From contig DSEQ01000004.1 of the NCBI GenBank assembly GCA_011056555.1, positions 35,775 to 99,774 on the forward strand: a DNA stretch of 64,000 nt. The letters are read 5' to 3'. Both the position numbers and the translations under genes were made by a program. The first letter of the stretch is position 1. Each line of letters starts with the position of its first letter. The notes below the pieces were generated by a model. That model was not told the DNA's origin. It searched no databases and saw only the letters and a program-made list of their open reading frames with translations. Source of the stretch: Candidatus Zixiibacteriota bacterium. GTDB taxonomy: Bacteria; Zixibacteria; MSB-5A5; JAABVY01. Shown here piece after piece: positions 1 to 8,177 of this stretch.

Positions 1-30
1 TCGGTAACTACTTCATAACAGGAGGTTATC

Positions 31-1491
31 ATGAGCGCTTTTGGCAAGTCTTTAGTTATCATAACAATCTATATTCTCTTTATGCCGGTGGCTGCCGTCT
101 ATGCACAGGATGCGGGCACGCCCGATACGGTTCGCATTGAAGATGCCGCCGGAAGTTTCAATTATGATGATCCGGTGCCCTTCCCTGTGTCCGTATCGAT
201 TTATAATGACAACGACCTGAATTCCATTATTATTCCGCTTATTGTTGATGGCTATTCCGGATGGGTGCGCTTCGATTCGGTATCATACCAGGACAGCCGT
301 CTATCCGACCCGGCAGTTCTGGATATCAGAGAGGTTTACTCTTATGGGAGCGACATGCGCACAGTAGATTCATTGCTTCTAAAATTCGAGATTGGTACAG
401 GTAATGCGCTGCCCGCGGGAGATGGGAAGATCTGCGACCTATGGTTCCGTCCCAATTATGGCGGGGGAGTCTTGATCGACAGTCTCCCTTATTCACCTTA
501 TGGGAACCTGACCCTGAGTTCATCAGGCGGGAGCTTCACCCCTCAGTTCCAGGCGGGAGCGCTCGATATTTCATGCGCCTATATGATCGGAGATACCCGC
601 CCTGACGGAGCTATTAATGCTTCTGATTTGCTCGGCCTTTATAAGGGTTACCTGGGATGCTTTGACTTTGATTTTACCGATCCGTGGCATGCTGATGTGA
701 ACTGTGATCGCTATACCGATCTCAGGGATGCGATTAATCTCTACGACTATATTTTTAAAGATAGTTCAGATATATTATGCAACTGTGGCAGCTACAATGC
801 ACCCATATACAATGATCCGGGAATTCCGGATACGGTCTGGATCGAGAGCGACATTCTTTATGTTGGTAAGCAGGATACTATCTCAGTAGGAATCATAAAC
901 GATGAAAACCTAAGAGGGTTTGCTTTCGCGCTGGAATGGGATGGCGATGCAATATTGGAGTATACAGATGAAATTTTTAATGCTCCCAGATTATCTGCGG
1001 ACGTCTTCTTGAATTACTATGAATGCAATCAAGATGATATGGTCAATCCGGATACAATGTATGCGGCCACCTGGAGCTATTCGGAATTTAATATCCCCCC
1101 GGGCAGGGAAGCTGTTCTGAATTTCGTCGTGATACCTCAATCAACGGGCAACTTAAGTTTTCGGTTTGTGGGTTATTACACTCACCCAACCGTACTGTCA
1201 ATTGGTGCAGAGTCGATGCTGGTAACCGAAAATAAGGAAGCGATTCTTCCTGTGATTGCGGGAGGAAATATTGTCGTCGAGCCCTATTTGTGCGGCGATA
1301 CCAATAGAGATGGATTGGTCAATATCTCCGACGCTATCTGGATCGTCAATTACGTTTTCGCTGGCGGCGACCCGCCTATGCCCTATGAAGCCGGTGATGC
1401 CAATTGCGACTCTGTCGTTGGTATCTCGGATGCTGTCTATATAATCAATTATGTCTTTGCAGGAGGCAATGTCCCCTGCTTTGACTGTTGA
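31..1491 (+). CDS. Secreted dockerin-containing protein
   Basis: A 486-residue exported protein with a signal peptide (hydrophobic residues 8-22, likely cut after Ala25 in VYA-Q). Two beta-rich segments (about 30-180 and 260-415) resemble cohesin-like or adhesin-like sandwiches. There is a degenerate dockerin-like segment in the middle (about 185-245, GDTRPDGAINASDLL) and a clear dockerin at the C-terminus (about 421-486) with two Ca-binding-type repeats, GDTNRDGLVNISDAIW and GDANCDSVVGISDAVY. Dockerins bind cohesins in the families where they are understood; no cohesin partner is obvious in the window. GGAGGT lies 4 nt before the ATG. The same C-terminal dockerin type ends the protein at 34198-36348. 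The function of the body of the protein is unknown. Confidence 0.85.
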   Translation: MSAFGKSLVIITIYILFMPVAAVYAQDAGTPDTVRIEDAAGSFNYDDPVPFPVSVSIYNDNDLNSIIIPLIVDGYSGWVRFDSVSYQDSRLSDPAVLDIREVYSYGSDMRTVDSLLLKFEIGTGNALPAGDGKICDLWFRPNYGGGVLIDSLPYSPYGNLTLSSSGGSFTPQFQAGALDISCAYMIGDTRPDGAINASDLLGLYKGYLGCFDFDFTDPWHADVNCDRYTDLRDAINLYDYIFKDSSDILCNCGSYNAPIYNDPGIPDTVWIESDILYVGKQDTISVGIINDENLRGFAFALEWDGDAILEYTDEIFNAPRLSADVFLNYYECNQDDMVNPDTMYAATWSYSEFNIPPGREAVLNFVVIPQSTGNLSFRFVGYYTHPTVLSIGAESMLVTENKEAILPVIAGGNIVVEPYLCGDTNRDGLVNISDAIWIVNYVFAGGDPPMPYEAGDANCDSVVGISDAVYIINYVFAGGNVPCFDC

Positions 1492-1519
1492 TGAGAATCA
1501 GTTGTCCCATAAATTTTTG

Positions 1520-1547
1520 ATCCGCCTGCAAACAGGCGGATTTTTTC
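1520..1547 (+). terminator. Rho-independent terminator
   Basis: Perfect 9-bp stem ATCCGCCTG/CAGGCGGAT with a CAAA loop, followed directly by a T run. It lies 29 bp after the dockerin gene stop. Confidence 0.85.
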
Positions 1548-1567
1548 TGTAATACCAAATACAGACC

Positions 1568-1596
1568 TTGATCGATTTAGTATATTATTATATCCT
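1568..1596 (+). promoter_or_regulatory. Possible sigma-70 type promoter
   Basis: TTGATC and TATCCT are separated by 17 bp, just after the preceding terminator and 28 bp before the methyltransferase ATG. Both hexamers deviate from consensus, so this is only a candidate supported by position. Confidence 0.25.
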
Positions 1597-1623
1597 AAGA
1601 CTGCTCAGCAAGACAGGAGAAGT

Positions 1624-2259
1624 ATGGATATCCGTAAACAGATGGAAGATATATACCGCAACATGTCGTTGGACAAAATCCCCTGGAATCGACCTGATCC
1701 ACCGCAAATACTTATTGATGCTGTGGAATCCGGTAAGATAGGCCCGTGCAAAACTGTCGATCTTGGATGCGGGGCGGGCAGCCACTCTATCTGGCTGGCA
1801 AAAAAGGATTTTGAGGTCACCGGGATCGATATAAGTACAGAGGCGATAAAGATCGCAAAAAAGCAGGCGGAGGCCGCCGGAGTAGATTGCAGATTTATGG
1901 TGTGTGATCTGCTTGGCGATATGTCAGAATTAAATGAGACTTTCGATTTTGCGCTGGACTGGGAACTGCTGCATCATATCTTTCCTGATGACCGGCCGAG
2001 ATATGTCAAAAACGTTCACAATATACTTAAGCCGGGAGGGACTTACTTCTCCCTTGGCTTCAGTGAGAACGATCCATCCTTCGGCGGCAAAGGCAAATTC
2101 CGCGAGACCCCGATCAAAACGGTGCTTTATTTCTCATCAGAAGGTGAACTAAGGGAGCTTTTCGCACCCCATTTCAAGATTCTTGAAATGAATACGATTG
2201 AAATTCCCGGGAAGCATGGCGCCCACATGGCTGTAGCTTCCTGGCTAAAACGCAGGTAA
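1624..2259 (+). CDS. Class I SAM-dependent methyltransferase
   Basis: A 211-residue cytosolic enzyme. Motif I VDLGCGAGSHSIWLA (about residues 46-60) is the S-adenosylmethionine-binding Gly-rich loop of Rossmann-fold methyltransferases. The acidic residue after strand 2 (TGIDIS) and a motif IV-like LDWELLHHI are also present. Length and layout match UbiE/TehB-like small-molecule methyltransferases; the substrate cannot be read from the sequence. AGGAGA precedes the ATG. It is followed after 4 bp by the DinB-like gene, so the two are probably cotranscribed. Confidence 0.88.
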   Translation: MDIRKQMEDIYRNMSLDKIPWNRPDPPQILIDAVESGKIGPCKTVDLGCGAGSHSIWLAKKDFEVTGIDISTEAIKIAKKQAEAAGVDCRFMVCDLLGDMSELNETFDFALDWELLHHIFPDDRPRYVKNVHNILKPGGTYFSLGFSENDPSFGGKGKFRETPIKTVLYFSSEGELRELFAPHFKILEMNTIEIPGKHGAHMAVASWLKRR

Positions 2260-2263
2260 CCAC

Positions 2264-2731
2264 ATGAAAGAACAAATTCTTGAGACATGGTATATAAATA
2301 ACCGTGTCAACTTGATGCTTCTGGATGCAATATCCGACAAGGGTTTCGAGTGTACACTCTCCAAACGGGGAGGGCGAAATGTCGCTCTTCAGTTCGCGCA
2401 TATGCATCTTGTGCGCTTGTATCGTATCGAGAACTATGCCAAAGATCTGGTAAAAGATCAAACACGTATCGACAAAGAGAAAAAAGTGACACGAGACCTT
2501 CTAAAAAAATGCCTGAATGAATCAGCCGACGCAATGGCCGAATTTATTGGAAGCGGCATAGATAATGAAGGCAAAATCAAGGGCTTTAAGAGAGGCGTTA
2601 TTCCAATGCTCGGATACCTGATCAGCCATGAGGCCCACCATCGCGGGAGCATCCTGCTCACCCTGAAAACCTGCGGACATCCGATGCCAAAGGAAGTCAG
2701 GTATGGTATATGGGAATGGAATCGCATATAA
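2264..2731 (+). CDS. DinB-like four-helix bundle protein
   Basis: A 155-residue, largely helical protein of the DinB/YfiT-like superfamily. The family uses three His residues from separate helices to hold a divalent metal. Candidates here are the His in FAHMHLVRLYRIE (about residue 45) and those in SHEAHHRGSIL (about 124-128), which is the typical C-terminal DinB signature. Members include thiol-dependent S-transferases and many of unknown role. It starts 4 bp after the methyltransferase stop. The specific reaction is unknown. Confidence 0.78.
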   Translation: MKEQILETWYINNRVNLMLLDAISDKGFECTLSKRGGRNVALQFAHMHLVRLYRIENYAKDLVKDQTRIDKEKKVTRDLLKKCLNESADAMAEFIGSGIDNEGKIKGFKRGVIPMLGYLISHEAHHRGSILLTLKTCGHPMPKEVRYGIWEWNRI

Positions 2732-2921
2732 TCTGTTGCCAGGCAATTGCTTCTCCTCTCATAGCGATACAATTCAAAAATTATCCTAATTAATTATTGA
2801 CATCAAGGAACTATGTTAGTTATTTACCGGTTGTAGCGATCAGTTGTAAAGCACATCCATTGTATATTGGCAGCGAAGCTTAACCAGGCGATCATTATAT
2901 CTGGATAAACTGAAAAATAAA

Positions 2922-3767
2922 ATGACAAAAGGACAGGATTTATCTATGTCATCCAAACTGAGATTAATGGGAATACTCGCACATCCGGATGATGAGTCAC
3001 TGGGTATGGGCGGTACCCTGGCGAAATACAGTCGGGAGGGGGTGGAAATATATCTTGTTACCGCCACCCGCGGGGAGCGCGGACGTTATGGCGATCTGCC
3101 GGAACGGCCCGCCCTGGAAGAGGTCGGACGGATGCGTGAGGAGGAACTCCGGAATGCCGCCAGGACACTCGGAATAAAAGAAATCAACCTCCTTGACTAT
3201 ATCGATAAAGACCTGGACAAAGCCGATCCATCAGAGGCTATTGCTAAAATCGCAGGCTGTATCCGGAAGCACCGGCCGCATGTAGTGATTACCTTCGGCC
3301 CCGAGGGAGCTTACGGCCACCCCGACCATATAGCTATCAGCCAGTTCGCGACGGCAGCGGTTACCTGTGCTGCCGACTGTGATTACTCCGGACACAATGG
3401 GATTCCCGCACCCGGGAAGCCGCATCGAGTCTCCAAGCTGTATTACATGGCCTGGACCAGTCGTGTCTGGGAGGCATATCTATCGGCTTTTCGCGATCTC
3501 AAGCTCAATATAGACGGGCATGAACGGCGCGCCACACCTCATCCCGACTGGCTCATTACGACTGAGATTGATACATCCGATGTCTGGGAGACAGTCTGGA
3601 GGGCGGTGCAGTGTCACAAAACACAATTGACTATTTATTCCAAACTTGATAAATTGCCTGAGAAACATCACCTGTCAATATGGGGAGTTCAGCAATACTA
3701 TCGTGTTTTCAGTTCGGTCAATGGCGGCCGCAAAAAGGAAAATGACCTGTTCGAGGGCCTGCGATAA
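2922..3767 (+). CDS. PIG-L/LmbE family deacetylase
   Basis: A 281-residue member of the PIG-L (LmbE) zinc-dependent N-acetylglucosamine/amide deacetylase family. The N-terminal AHPDDESLGMGG motif supplies the metal ligands (His-Pro-Asp-Asp), and a second motif, YGHPDHIAIS (about 126-135), supplies the third ligand. In other bacteria the family deacetylates GlcNAc-inositol, bacillithiol precursors or sugars; the substrate here is unknown. The start is uncertain: ATG at 2922 has no clear ribosome site, and an in-frame ATG at 2946 (MSSKLRLMGILAHPDDE) would remove eight residues and lies after a GGACAGGA stretch. Confidence 0.88.
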   Translation: MTKGQDLSMSSKLRLMGILAHPDDESLGMGGTLAKYSREGVEIYLVTATRGERGRYGDLPERPALEEVGRMREEELRNAARTLGIKEINLLDYIDKDLDKADPSEAIAKIAGCIRKHRPHVVITFGPEGAYGHPDHIAISQFATAAVTCAADCDYSGHNGIPAPGKPHRVSKLYYMAWTSRVWEAYLSAFRDLKLNIDGHERRATPHPDWLITTEIDTSDVWETVWRAVQCHKTQLTIYSKLDKLPEKHHLSIWGVQQYYRVFSSVNGGRKKENDLFEGLR

Positions 3768-3814
3768 TCATATAAAGGCGATTCAAAAATATATAAAATG
3801 AAAATGCGGAAATT

Positions 3815-5323
3815 ATGAAGAAGGTAGTGCAAAAGGTGCCCAAAAGGAGCGCACCCATTGATCTTTCAGCAGATCAATTCCGAAAAATCGGACACGACCT
3901 GGTGGATAAAATAGCCGAATTTCTTGATAGCATTCGCAGCCGACCGGTGACAACCGACCTGACTCCGGCGCAGATCAGGGCAAAATTGCAGTCAGAAATT
4001 GCGCTTCCCAAAGAAGGCACTGATCCGGAGAGATTGATGCAGAAGGCAGTCGATCTTCTGCTGGAAAATTCCCTGTTCAATGGCCATCCCCGTTTCTGGG
4101 GATATATAACCTCCTCCCCTGCACCGATTGGAATTCTTGCTGATATGCTTGCTTCCTCAATGAACCAGAATCTGGGCGGCTGGCAGCTTTCGCCCATGGC
4201 TACCGAAATCGAGGCGCAGTCGATCAGGTGGATAGCAGAATTTTTGGGATATCCTTCGGATTGCGGAGGGGTGCTAACCAGCGGCGGGAATATGGCCAAC
4301 TTCGTATGTTTCCTGGCGGCACGTAAAGCCGCTGCAAAATATGACATCCAATCGGAAGGGCTCAAGAATTCACATTTGCGGGTTTATGCCTCAAAGGAAA
4401 CCCATACCTGGATTGAAAAGGCCGCTGATCTTTTTGGGCTCGGTACTGTAAACACGCGCTGGATAAAAACTGACTCAAATCAGCGTCTGGATATAAATGA
4501 TCTTCGCTCAAATATCAGGCATGATATCGATAACGGCGATACTCCCATGATGGTGGTCGGCACTGCCGGTACTGTCAGCACCGGTGCGGTTGATCCCCTG
4601 CCGGAAATTGCAGATCTATGCCGTGAATACAGGATCTGGTTTCATGTGGATGGCGCCTATGGCGGATTTGCTGCCGCCCTTAAAAATATCGATGAAAATA
4701 TTTATGCTCTTCGGGAGGCTGATTCAATCGCGGTCGATCCTCATAAATGGCTCTATGCTCCTCTCGAGGCTGGATGTGCCCTGGTGCGTGACAGCGAAAA
4801 AATGCGCAGCGCTTTCTCATATCATCCGCCCTATTATCATTTCGGAGAGGAAGCCGTCAATTATGTCGATTACGGCATGCAGAATTCACGCGGATTCCGC
4901 GCGCTCAAGGTCTGGCTGGCGTTTCAGCATGTCGGCCGTAACGGTTATATTCGTATGATCGAAGAGGATATCCATCTGGCGAAAGAAATATATCGTCTGG
5001 CAGATAATGAGCCGGAGCTGGAAGCCCTGACTCATAATCTGAGCATTACCACATTTCGCTATATTCCCCCCGATTTGCAGGAGCGCGCTGCTGAGGAAAA
5101 AGTCGCCCTATATCTGGATACGCTCAACGAGGAGATTCTGGTCAGACTCAAGCGCGGCGGCGAAGTATTTATCTCCAATGCTGTTATCAACGACCGTTTT
5201 GTGCTGCGTTCATGCATAGTCAATTTCCGCACCTCGCAGGATGATGTCGAGGCTCTACCTGGAATAGTGATCCGGTATGGCCGTGAGGCGGACGCTGATT
5301 TGCGGCCTGAAATGCTGGCCTAG
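3815..5323 (+). CDS. PLP-dependent (group II) amino acid decarboxylase
   Basis: A 502-residue fold-type I pyridoxal-phosphate enzyme of the aromatic-amino-acid/glutamate decarboxylase family. HVDGAYGG contains His277 and Asp279 (the PLP ring-contacting Asp), and DPHKWLYAP contains the Schiff-base Lys311. LTSGGNMANF (about 150) is the usual phosphate-binding turn. Length and motif order match group II decarboxylases closely, so an intact enzyme is expected. Whether it acts on Trp, Tyr/DOPA, Glu or another amino acid cannot be decided. It stands 47 bp after the deacetylase gene on the same strand. Confidence 0.88.
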   Translation: MKKVVQKVPKRSAPIDLSADQFRKIGHDLVDKIAEFLDSIRSRPVTTDLTPAQIRAKLQSEIALPKEGTDPERLMQKAVDLLLENSLFNGHPRFWGYITSSPAPIGILADMLASSMNQNLGGWQLSPMATEIEAQSIRWIAEFLGYPSDCGGVLTSGGNMANFVCFLAARKAAAKYDIQSEGLKNSHLRVYASKETHTWIEKAADLFGLGTVNTRWIKTDSNQRLDINDLRSNIRHDIDNGDTPMMVVGTAGTVSTGAVDPLPEIADLCREYRIWFHVDGAYGGFAAALKNIDENIYALREADSIAVDPHKWLYAPLEAGCALVRDSEKMRSAFSYHPPYYHFGEEAVNYVDYGMQNSRGFRALKVWLAFQHVGRNGYIRMIEEDIHLAKEIYRLADNEPELEALTHNLSITTFRYIPPDLQERAAEEKVALYLDTLNEEILVRLKRGGEVFISNAVINDRFVLRSCIVNFRTSQDDVEALPGIVIRYGREADADLRPEMLA

Positions 5324-5434
5324 GCGAGACCATCTTTCCATTCCCTGTTAAAATAAAAGCCTGATTCCGCTTTGAACAAAATAAAGACATTGCCGTCTGA
5401 GTTACGAATATTATATTTCAAGCGGAGGTATTCC

Positions 5435-6298
5435 ATGAAAGCGAGAATATATTTTCTCCTGGCTATGCTGGGTATATTGCTAATATCTTGTAATGTCAGT
5501 CCTGTTGACTCGATGGAGGCGGATGACACGCCGCTTATACTGCAGTCATACCCATCCTTTGATGTTGAGGAGATGTACGATACCGAATTATTGCCGATTG
5601 ATGACAAGCTGATAATTCTTATCAGGGAAGGCCAGGTTTACCTTGATAATCCCACGCCGCCCCAGATATCTATCGGCATTTACACTGCCAGAGAATATCC
5701 GCACAGCGGTTACAGCCTGAGCAGGTATGTCGACGTTTCTCCCGGTAATATCGAATTTAGATTCGCCGGGGTACTGCAGTATTTCGGGATGTGGCCTTCT
5801 TTCGGGCCGGCAGTAACCTCCCAATTGTTTGCAATTTCCAATGGCGACTATACGCTGCGGATTAAATATCAATTCCAGGAGGACCTTTATAATTTAAAAG
5901 TCACCGATGAATATATTCGCCTCATCCCGGTAGATACAAATTTCACCGAACCTCGCTATGAATTATACTGGCGCTATGTCCCCGGATCATTTGCATATAT
6001 CTGTAAAGCCAGCACAGAGATGTCATATCTTTGCGATTATTTTGCGGACACCCTTTTGAGCGAAATTGACCTGGAGGAATTTTATTATCCCGATTCCGGT
6101 TGGATACCCTACGAAAGAAGCTGGAACGATAAGCATGTACGGTACTTCATATATGAGAGCGAATCCGATTATGACCATGCGGTTGAAATCCTGGAAGCAT
6201 TTACTCACGACCACATTATGCAACGGGAAATCCGAATAACTCTCAGGAACTGGATGAGCGAGAGGTATGGCTCGTTTAATTTTGATAACTGGAAATAG
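5435..6298 (+). CDS. Predicted lipoprotein, function unknown
   Basis: A 287-residue protein with a lipoprotein signal: a hydrophobic stretch ends in LLISC with Cys19 as the acylation site. The chosen ATG at 5435 follows GGAGGT by 5 nt; the open frame runs 63 nt further upstream, but that stretch has no ribosome site and would bury the signal peptide. The mature part is rich in Tyr, Asp and beta-strand-like segments, without a family I recognise. It probably sits on the periplasmic side of a membrane. A hydrolase gene follows 24 bp downstream. Confidence 0.75.
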   Translation: MKARIYFLLAMLGILLISCNVSPVDSMEADDTPLILQSYPSFDVEEMYDTELLPIDDKLIILIREGQVYLDNPTPPQISIGIYTAREYPHSGYSLSRYVDVSPGNIEFRFAGVLQYFGMWPSFGPAVTSQLFAISNGDYTLRIKYQFQEDLYNLKVTDEYIRLIPVDTNFTEPRYELYWRYVPGSFAYICKASTEMSYLCDYFADTLLSEIDLEEFYYPDSGWIPYERSWNDKHVRYFIYESESDYDHAVEILEAFTHDHIMQREIRITLRNWMSERYGSFNFDNWK

Positions 6299-6322
6299 GT
6301 CGTTTATTATAAGTTTAACTTT

Positions 6323-7111
6323 GTGATTGAATCCAGAGTCCGAAAATACGGTTCTCCGCCATACAGGGCAGCCGTCCTTCATGGCGGCCCCGGAGCGCCG
6401 GGATATATGGCGCCGGTGGCCCGTGAATTATCACAGAAAATTGGAGTCCTCGAACCGCTGCAGACCAGAGATTCGGTTGACGGCCAGATTGAAGAACTGA
6501 AAAGCCAGCTTGTGGAACATTCTGACAAGCCTGTGACATTGATAGGCTCCTCATGGGGCGCGGTGCTGGCGCTTTTTCTGGCTTCCAGATATCCACAGCT
6601 TAATGATAAATTGATTTTAATCGGCAGCGCAGTCTTCGATGCCGAGAGTTCAGCCAGAATAGAAAGAATCAGAACCGAACGCTTGAATGAGAAAGAACGA
6701 AAGCGCCTGCATGAAATCGAAAGCCAACTTCTGACTGCTGCTCCTGATGAAAAAGTAGTACTCTTTGAAGAGTTAGGTGACTTATTTACAAAAACTGACA
6801 AATATGATCCAATCGATGCGGATGATGAGACTATCGAGGTGCAGCATGAGATCTTTAACAAAGTCTGGCCGGAATTCGTGAAGCTGCGCGACAGGCCCGG
6901 CTATCTAAAAAAGGAATTCTCCAGAATTAATATTCCCGTCACGGTCATTCACGGAGATTACGACCCGCATCCACTGGAAGGAATCAAGCCTTTTCTCGAG
7001 GCTTGCATTTCTGACACAAATTTTTACCTCCTGCCAGGATGCGGGCATTACCCCTGGCTGGAGCGTCATGCCAGAGAGCGTTTTTTCGAGATACTTTTCA
7101 GTGAGATATGA
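6323..7111 (+). CDS. Alpha/beta hydrolase
   Basis: A 262-residue alpha/beta-hydrolase fold enzyme with GTG as apparent start. HGGPGAPGYM near residue 20 is the oxyanion-hole HGGPG motif of prolyl-iminopeptidase-like hydrolases. The nucleophile elbow is IGSSWGA (Ser about 76), the likely acid is in HGDYDPH (about 210) and the catalytic His is in GCGHYPW (about 242). All triad residues are present. The HGGPG motif suggests peptidase or esterase action, but the substrate is unknown. It lies 24 bp after the lipoprotein gene and before a strong terminator. Confidence 0.82.
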   Translation: MIESRVRKYGSPPYRAAVLHGGPGAPGYMAPVARELSQKIGVLEPLQTRDSVDGQIEELKSQLVEHSDKPVTLIGSSWGAVLALFLASRYPQLNDKLILIGSAVFDAESSARIERIRTERLNEKERKRLHEIESQLLTAAPDEKVVLFEELGDLFTKTDKYDPIDADDETIEVQHEIFNKVWPEFVKLRDRPGYLKKEFSRINIPVTVIHGDYDPHPLEGIKPFLEACISDTNFYLLPGCGHYPWLERHARERFFEILFSEI

Positions 7112-7140
7112 TCGGTCACGGAAAAACAGAATAAGAATAG

Positions 7141-7171
7141 GGCCAATCCGGATCACGGATTGGCCTGTTTT
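7141..7171 (+). terminator. Rho-independent terminator
   Basis: Perfect 10-bp stem GGCCAATCCG/CGGATTGGCC with loop GATCA, then TGTTTTTA. It lies between the convergent hydrolase (+) and lipoprotein (-) genes and probably serves the + strand gene. Confidence 0.8.
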
Positions 7172-7197
7172 TATTGTCGCAAAATTTCAATCTGCTT

Positions 7198-7917
7198 TTA
7201 CTGATAAATGCCTTCGCTGGCTACGTCCTCGTCGAATACGCGCAGCTCAAATTTGCCGCAGGCGATGGGCAAGGTAAGGTGAGCCGGGACTCCTTCCAGC
7301 GACTGTACTGTTTCGGGCAGGGCGGTGGCTGAATCAACGCCATGCATGAAAACTACCCTGTTTTCGAATACCAGCGGAGTAATACCGTATTTGCCTGCCA
7401 TTCTGTTCTCGAGTGAATCCATGGAAATTGTGGCCTGATAAGAGAGATAACCCAGGGAATCTGCAGACGGATATATTTCCGCGGCAATCTCCAGGCTGAG
7501 AGGATCATGATGAAACGGAACCAGGGTTATTCCCGCAACTGTCTGTGTCTCTATTAAATCGATAATACTGTCCTGATTTGCATCCTGCTTCATTGTCGGG
7601 CAGCCCGCCTCGGATCCGTCAACAAAGCCGTGATAGTGCTGGAGATGCATCATTCCCGGAGGAAGATTGGAGACATTGACGATAATGGTAAGCGAATCGC
7701 CGAGAATTTCCAGTCGAGCGCTTCCCCGAGGTTGATATCCGGTCACATTTTCATTCAAAGGTTTGATCTGAGCTTCATAAACTGTAACATCTGCAATCGT
7801 CTCCTCCCCGCCGCAGGCCACAAACATGAGTATCGATCCGCCTGCAAGAAGCAGGAATATTGAGACGATAATTGACAGTACATTCCTGCCTTGTCGATTC
7901 GGGATTGAGCTGTACAT
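7198..7917 (-). CDS. Predicted lipoprotein with His-rich CHRD-like domain
   Basis: A 239-residue exported protein. After a positively charged N-terminus, a long hydrophobic stretch ends in MFVACGG, making Cys35 the likely lipidation site. The mature part has a MHLQHYHGFVDG segment followed by CPT and an Asp-rich NQDSIIDLIE loop, then VPFHHDP and VVFMHG. Spaced His clusters of this kind occur in CHRD and Cu/Zn-superoxide-dismutase-like beta sandwiches, but a functional metal site is not proven. GAGGAGG lies 4-10 nt upstream of the ATG. It is monocistronic, convergent with the hydrolase gene and divergent from the large subtilase. Confidence 0.75.
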   Translation of the reverse strand: MYSSIPNRQGRNVLSIIVSIFLLLAGGSILMFVACGGEETIADVTVYEAQIKPLNENVTGYQPRGSARLEILGDSLTIIVNVSNLPPGMMHLQHYHGFVDGSEAGCPTMKQDANQDSIIDLIETQTVAGITLVPFHHDPLSLEIAAEIYPSADSLGYLSYQATISMDSLENRMAGKYGITPLVFENRVVFMHGVDSATALPETVQSLEGVPAHLTLPIACGKFELRVFDEDVASEGIYQ

Positions 7918-8042
7918 AAAACCTCCTCTATAATACTACCCGCCCTTTCAATTATTTATCTCTTTGCTATGCATAACAATACGGGGAAATTGATGTTCCG
8001 GGCAATCATTTTAGAGATTTTGGAATCAGTTATCATAATCTC

Positions 8043-8070
8043 TTGCAAATTTTTCAATAATATATATATT
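8043..8070 (+). promoter_or_regulatory. Possible promoter of the PKD subtilase gene
   Basis: TTGCAA and TATATT are spaced 16 bp apart in a strongly AT-rich intergenic stretch (7918-8177), about 100 nt before the gene start. AAAGGAGGAG at about 8162-8171 is an unusually strong ribosome site for the same gene. The promoter assignment rests on spacing and base composition only. Confidence 0.35.
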
Positions 8071-8177
8071 TATATAAATCCCCGCTTTCAGGATGAAAAG
8101 ATTACTATCTGTTCGGCAATAGAAAAAATATTAGCAGCATTGAAACTTGAACTTTTTCAGCAAAGGAGGAGAAACGT

